A program made the translations under genes and the position numbers. The notes beneath the pieces are model-generated. The model saw nothing but the letters and a program-made list of their open reading frames with translations. It was not told the DNA's origin and did not search any database. A stretch of DNA of 18,187 bases from Pedobacter sp. UBA1654 (GTDB taxonomy: Bacteria; Bacteroidota; Bacteroidia; Sphingobacteriales; Sphingobacteriaceae). The DNA is taken from the NCBI GenBank assembly GCA_002320935.1, contig DCLG01000005.1:29582-47768 (forward strand), written 5' to 3'. Below, piece by piece: positions 15,750-18,187 of this stretch (positions are counted from its first letter, which is position 1; every line of letters begins with the position of its first letter).

Positions 15750-16319
15750 CTATGCCCCGAGCCTTTTTGTCAGGGTTTCTTCAACTTTTTTGAAAATCTG
15801 AATGGGTTTCATGGTACGCCATGCCAAATCGTCCAGCTGTCCTCCAAAATTGATGTAATAGTCAATGTTGCTGCTGCGGAACTCTTCGATCACATGATCG
15901 TTAAAGTTGATGCCTGCAATCCAACCATCTTCTACATCCTGGAACCACTCTTCGTAGTAACTATCTTCCGACGCATGAAAATTAAGTATGTTCTCTCCGA
16001 TGAGGATAAATTTGTTGATGCCTTCGTCGATCATCAACTCAAGAATCTCCCGTTTCATGAGCATGATATCATTGCTGATAGCATCATTCCATTCCCCGAT
16101 GTATTCGATGATGGCATAACCACGATCGTAGTCTGCAAAAAGGACCTTTAGATAGAGCGTGCTTGAGCCGAAATCATCCCATTGGGGGTGAATCAGAAAA
16201 TTATAAAGCTGTTTATCGAAATGAAACTCGGAATATTCCGTGTTGTAAAATGGCGAACGGTCATCTTCAGCGGCGATATAGTAATCGCGCCACTGATAAT
16301 ATGGTTCAATCTCGTGCAT
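15750..16319 (-). CDS. Conserved-looking acidic cytosolic protein of unknown function
   Basis: 189 residues that I cannot assign to a named family, though the sequence recalls a protein widespread among Bacteroidota. It has no signal peptide and no membrane segment. It is strongly acidic and unusually rich in Tyr, Trp and Phe: it starts MHEIEPYYQWRDYYIAAEDD and has later blocks such as HPQWDDFGSSTLYLKVLF, FILIGENILNFHASEDSYYEEW and DYYINFGGQLDDLAWRT. The middle and C-terminal parts look like alternating strands and helices (for example INKFILIGENILNF followed by GWIAGINFNDHVIEEF), a pattern seen in small alpha/beta domains. The start lies 14 bases after the murQ stop, so the two are probably co-transcribed. 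The intact frame and phylum-typical codon use argue for a real gene. Confidence 0.85.
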   Translation of the reverse strand: MHEIEPYYQWRDYYIAAEDDRSPFYNTEYSEFHFDKQLYNFLIHPQWDDFGSSTLYLKVLFADYDRGYAIIEYIGEWNDAISNDIMLMKREILELMIDEGINKFILIGENILNFHASEDSYYEEWFQDVEDGWIAGINFNDHVIEEFRSSNIDYYINFGGQLDDLAWRTMKPIQIFKKVEETLTKRLGA

Positions 16320-16333
16320 GGGTGTTGTCTTAT

Positions 16334-17140
16334 TTATTTGTGAGCAGCGTCAACAGCTTTTCGGACGCTCCCGTGTTGATTGAGGAGCGCTTCTGCACTT
16401 GCCTGATCAATGTTTAATTCTTCCATGATCATGTAAATGCCTCTGTTTACCAGCTTATGATTGGTTAACTGCATATCAACCATTTTATTGCCTTTCACCC
16501 GTCCAAGTTTTATCATTACCGTAGTGCTAAGCATATTCAGTACAAGCTTTTGCGCGGTGCCAGACTTCATCCGGGTTGATCCTGTTAAAAATTCCGGGCC
16601 CACAACCACCTCCACAGGGAAATCGCTCTCTGCTACGATCGGTCCACCTTCATTGCAAATGATACACCCGGTAAGAATACCATGTTGTCTGGCAGTTTTC
16701 AGTCCACCAATCACGTAAGGCGTTGTTCCGGATGCAGCAAGTCCGATCAAAGAATCTTTGTCGTTGATCTGGTATTCGCTAAGGTCGATCCAGGCTTGTT
16801 CGCTGTCATCTTCCGCGTTTTCAACGGCTTTTCGGATGGCTGTGTCGCCCCCGGCAATAATGCCGACCACATAGTCGAAGGGTACGCCAAAGGTTGGAGG
16901 GCATTCTGAAGCATCTACAACACCTAATCTGCCACTGGTACCTGCACCAATATAGAACAATCTGCCACCTGCTTTCATCCTTTCAGTCAGGGCTTCGGCA
17001 AGTTTTTCGATCTGCGGTATCACCTTCTCGACAGCGAGTGGTACGGTCTGATCTTCTTTGTTTATGCCATGAAGGATTTCCGAAATGGACATCTGATCAA
17101 TATTGTTGTAGTGGGACTCCTGCTCAGTTACGCGTATCAT
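16334..17140 (-). CDS. murQ: N-acetylmuramic acid 6-phosphate etherase (MurQ)
   Basis: 268 residues. MurQ cleaves the lactyl ether of N-acetylmuramate 6-phosphate to give N-acetylglucosamine 6-phosphate and D-lactate, a cytosolic step in recycling of peptidoglycan. The SIS-fold sugar-phosphate-binding signature is clear: YIGAGTSGRLGVVDASECPPTFG (63-85). Glu79 and Glu110 (in AVENAEDD) match by position and spacing the two catalytic glutamates known from the E. coli enzyme (83 and 114). A second SIS block is LIGLAASGTTPYVIGGL (131-147), followed by GSTRMKSGTAQKLVLNML (187-204). At 268 residues it is somewhat shorter than the roughly 300 of the E. coli enzyme, at the C-terminal end, which is usual for this phylum. 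It is divergent from the S41 protease gene, and the unknown acidic-protein gene follows after 14 bases. Confidence 0.96.
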   Translation of the reverse strand: MIRVTEQESHYNNIDQMSISEILHGINKEDQTVPLAVEKVIPQIEKLAEALTERMKAGGRLFYIGAGTSGRLGVVDASECPPTFGVPFDYVVGIIAGGDTAIRKAVENAEDDSEQAWIDLSEYQINDKDSLIGLAASGTTPYVIGGLKTARQHGILTGCIICNEGGPIVAESDFPVEVVVGPEFLTGSTRMKSGTAQKLVLNMLSTTVMIKLGRVKGNKMVDMQLTNHKLVNRGIYMIMEELNIDQASAEALLNQHGSVRKAVDAAHK

Positions 17141-17304
17141 AGAATGGATTTTTTGATAAAACTCGTTAATTTCTTTTTAAACCAGAAATTCTAATGTGTT
17201 TAGGCTGATTTTGGTTGATCAAAGTACGTTTTGTCAAGAATGAAAAACTTACAAAACATTATTAATAAAACTTAGTTAAATAGGCATTTAAAACGTCAAA
17301 TGCA

Positions 17305-17312
17305 TAACTTTG
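17305..17312 (+). promoter_or_regulatory. Candidate -7 element for the S41 protease gene
   Basis: TAACTTTG is an exact match to the Bacteroidota -7 consensus TAnnTTTG, 15 bases before the ATG at 17328, which would give a very short leader. No convincing TTG -33 element is present at the usual spacing. The rest of the 187-base divergent spacer (17141-17327) is AT-rich and must also hold the murQ promoter, for which I found no good match. Confidence 0.5.
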
Positions 17313-17327
17313 TATTAGATCGTCTCC

Positions 17328-18187
17328 ATGAATAAAAATACCCGTCAGAACCTCTACATTGCCCTTACGTATTCGCTCACTTTAATAGGTGGAATGTTCC
17401 TTGGTTATAAGTTTCTGAGGGATCAGGGCTTTACTGTTGAAAAACATATCGCTTACAATGATAATGACGCCGAAAAAGTAGACGAAATTCTTACCATCAT
17501 CAATAAAAATTATGTGGATGAGGTGAATACGGAAAAGCTCGAGAAACTTCCTATCGACAGCATGCTGCATCAGCTCGATCCGCATAGCGTTTACCTGCCA
17601 CCAGCTAAAGCTTTTGAGCAAAATGAAGTGCTTGAAGGGCAGTTTGAAGGTATTGGTATCGAGTACTATATTCTTAAAGATTCTTTACTGGTTACCAATG
17701 TGGTAAAAGATGGTCCGGCTTATGTGGCAGGCATGCGCATTGGCGATCGGATTCTAAAGGTTGATAGTACTATGGTCTCCGGAATGGGGCTGCCTCGAGC
17801 CAAGATGATTGGAAAGATTAAGGGTAAGCGTGGTACTCCGGTTAAATTGACTGTATTACACGGAACAGGGTTTAAGCCAGTGGAGCTTACCGTAAAGAGA
17901 GGAAAAGTGCAGGTGAGCAGTATTGATGCAGCTTATATGCTGAACAATGAGGCGGCTTATGTGCGCATCAGTAAGTTCGGTGCAAATACAGACCATGATT
18001 TCGTAGAAGCGGTAAGGCGGCTGAAAGAAAAAGGTATGACCAAGCTCATTCTTGATTTGCGGGACAATGGCGGCGGCTATTTAACCGCGGCTACTGGCCT
18101 GGCAAGTCAGCTGCTGCCGGAAAACGAACTGATCGTTTATACTGAAGGTAAACATGAGCCGCGTACAGATTATATCTCTACAGGCGG
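17328..18187 (+). CDS. Carboxyl-terminal processing protease, S41 family (cut by window edge)
   Basis: 286 complete codons are visible, open to the right edge. An N-terminal membrane anchor or signal (about 9-25, ending in GGMFLGYKFL) exports the protein to the periplasm. A helical segment (about 44-85) ends in LDPHSVYLPP, a block typical of CtpA proteases. A PDZ domain follows, about 104-190, with GQFEGIGIEYY and the ligand-groove region GPAYVAGMRIGDRILKVD. The protease core begins near 205 with AAYVRISKFG and LILDLRDNGGGYL (240-252), a signature of the family. The catalytic Ser/Lys pair lies beyond the window. These enzymes degrade or trim periplasmic proteins from their C-termini, and some control peptidoglycan hydrolases. 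The start was chosen as the first ATG after the TAACTTTG element. Confidence 0.94.
   Translation, partial: MNKNTRQNLYIALTYSLTLIGGMFLGYKFLRDQGFTVEKHIAYNDNDAEKVDEILTIINKNYVDEVNTEKLEKLPIDSMLHQLDPHSVYLPPAKAFEQNEVLEGQFEGIGIEYYILKDSLLVTNVVKDGPAYVAGMRIGDRILKVDSTMVSGMGLPRAKMIGKIKGKRGTPVKLTVLHGTGFKPVELTVKRGKVQVSSIDAAYMLNNEAAYVRISKFGANTDHDFVEAVRRLKEKGMTKLILDLRDNGGGYLTAATGLASQLLPENELIVYTEGKHEPRTDYISTG

Noticed and set aside
17215..17222. TTGATCAA palindrome in the murQ/protease spacer
   Set aside because: Eight bases in AT-rich DNA are expected often by chance and no second copy or promoter relation is seen.

Overview
The window looks like chromosome of a Bacteroidota member, probably near Pedobacter/Mucilaginibacter (Sphingobacteriaceae). 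This rests on the gene families, promoter elements resembling the Bacteroidota TAnnTTTG type, starts without clear Shine-Dalgarno sequences, and a moderate G+C content of about 40-45% judged by eye. The genus is inference. I see no tRNA, rRNA, insertion sequence, integrase or CRISPR array.

Left part (1-2428): a two-component system on the minus strand. An NtrC-type sigma-54 response regulator (879-2255) overlaps the start of its sensor histidine kinase by 4 bases; the kinase runs off the left edge. The 173-bp divergent spacer between the regulator and the next operon has the order expected of a sigma-54 control region: two tandem 14-bp palindrome-like sites 21 bp apart, an IHF-consensus match, then a -24/-12 element with exact GG-N10-GC spacing, 29 bp before the first efflux gene.

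Middle (2429-14915): one long plus-strand unit. It encodes an HlyD/MacA-type membrane-fusion protein, a MacB/LolD-class ATPase, four consecutive paralogous FtsX/MacB-type permeases of about 790 aa (each with two periplasmic and two FtsX domains), and a second ATPase with altered signature-tail and D-loop residues. It ends at a strong hairpin terminator. No outer-membrane channel gene and no cargo gene are visible. The simplest reading is an envelope-stress or compound-responsive tripartite export system, or several systems sharing parts, switched on by the adjacent kinase/regulator pair through sigma-54.

Right part (14934-18187): ordinary chromosomal genes. A Bax-inhibitor-1 family membrane protein, an unrecognised acidic cytosolic protein and MurQ (N-acetylmuramate-6-phosphate etherase) lie on the minus strand, converging on the shared terminator. 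Divergent from murQ is a carboxyl-terminal processing (S41) protease, cut by the right edge before its catalytic serine.

No intergenic stretch exceeds 300 bases. The most notable item is the apparently complete sigma-54 control region feeding the two-ATPase, four-permease operon.
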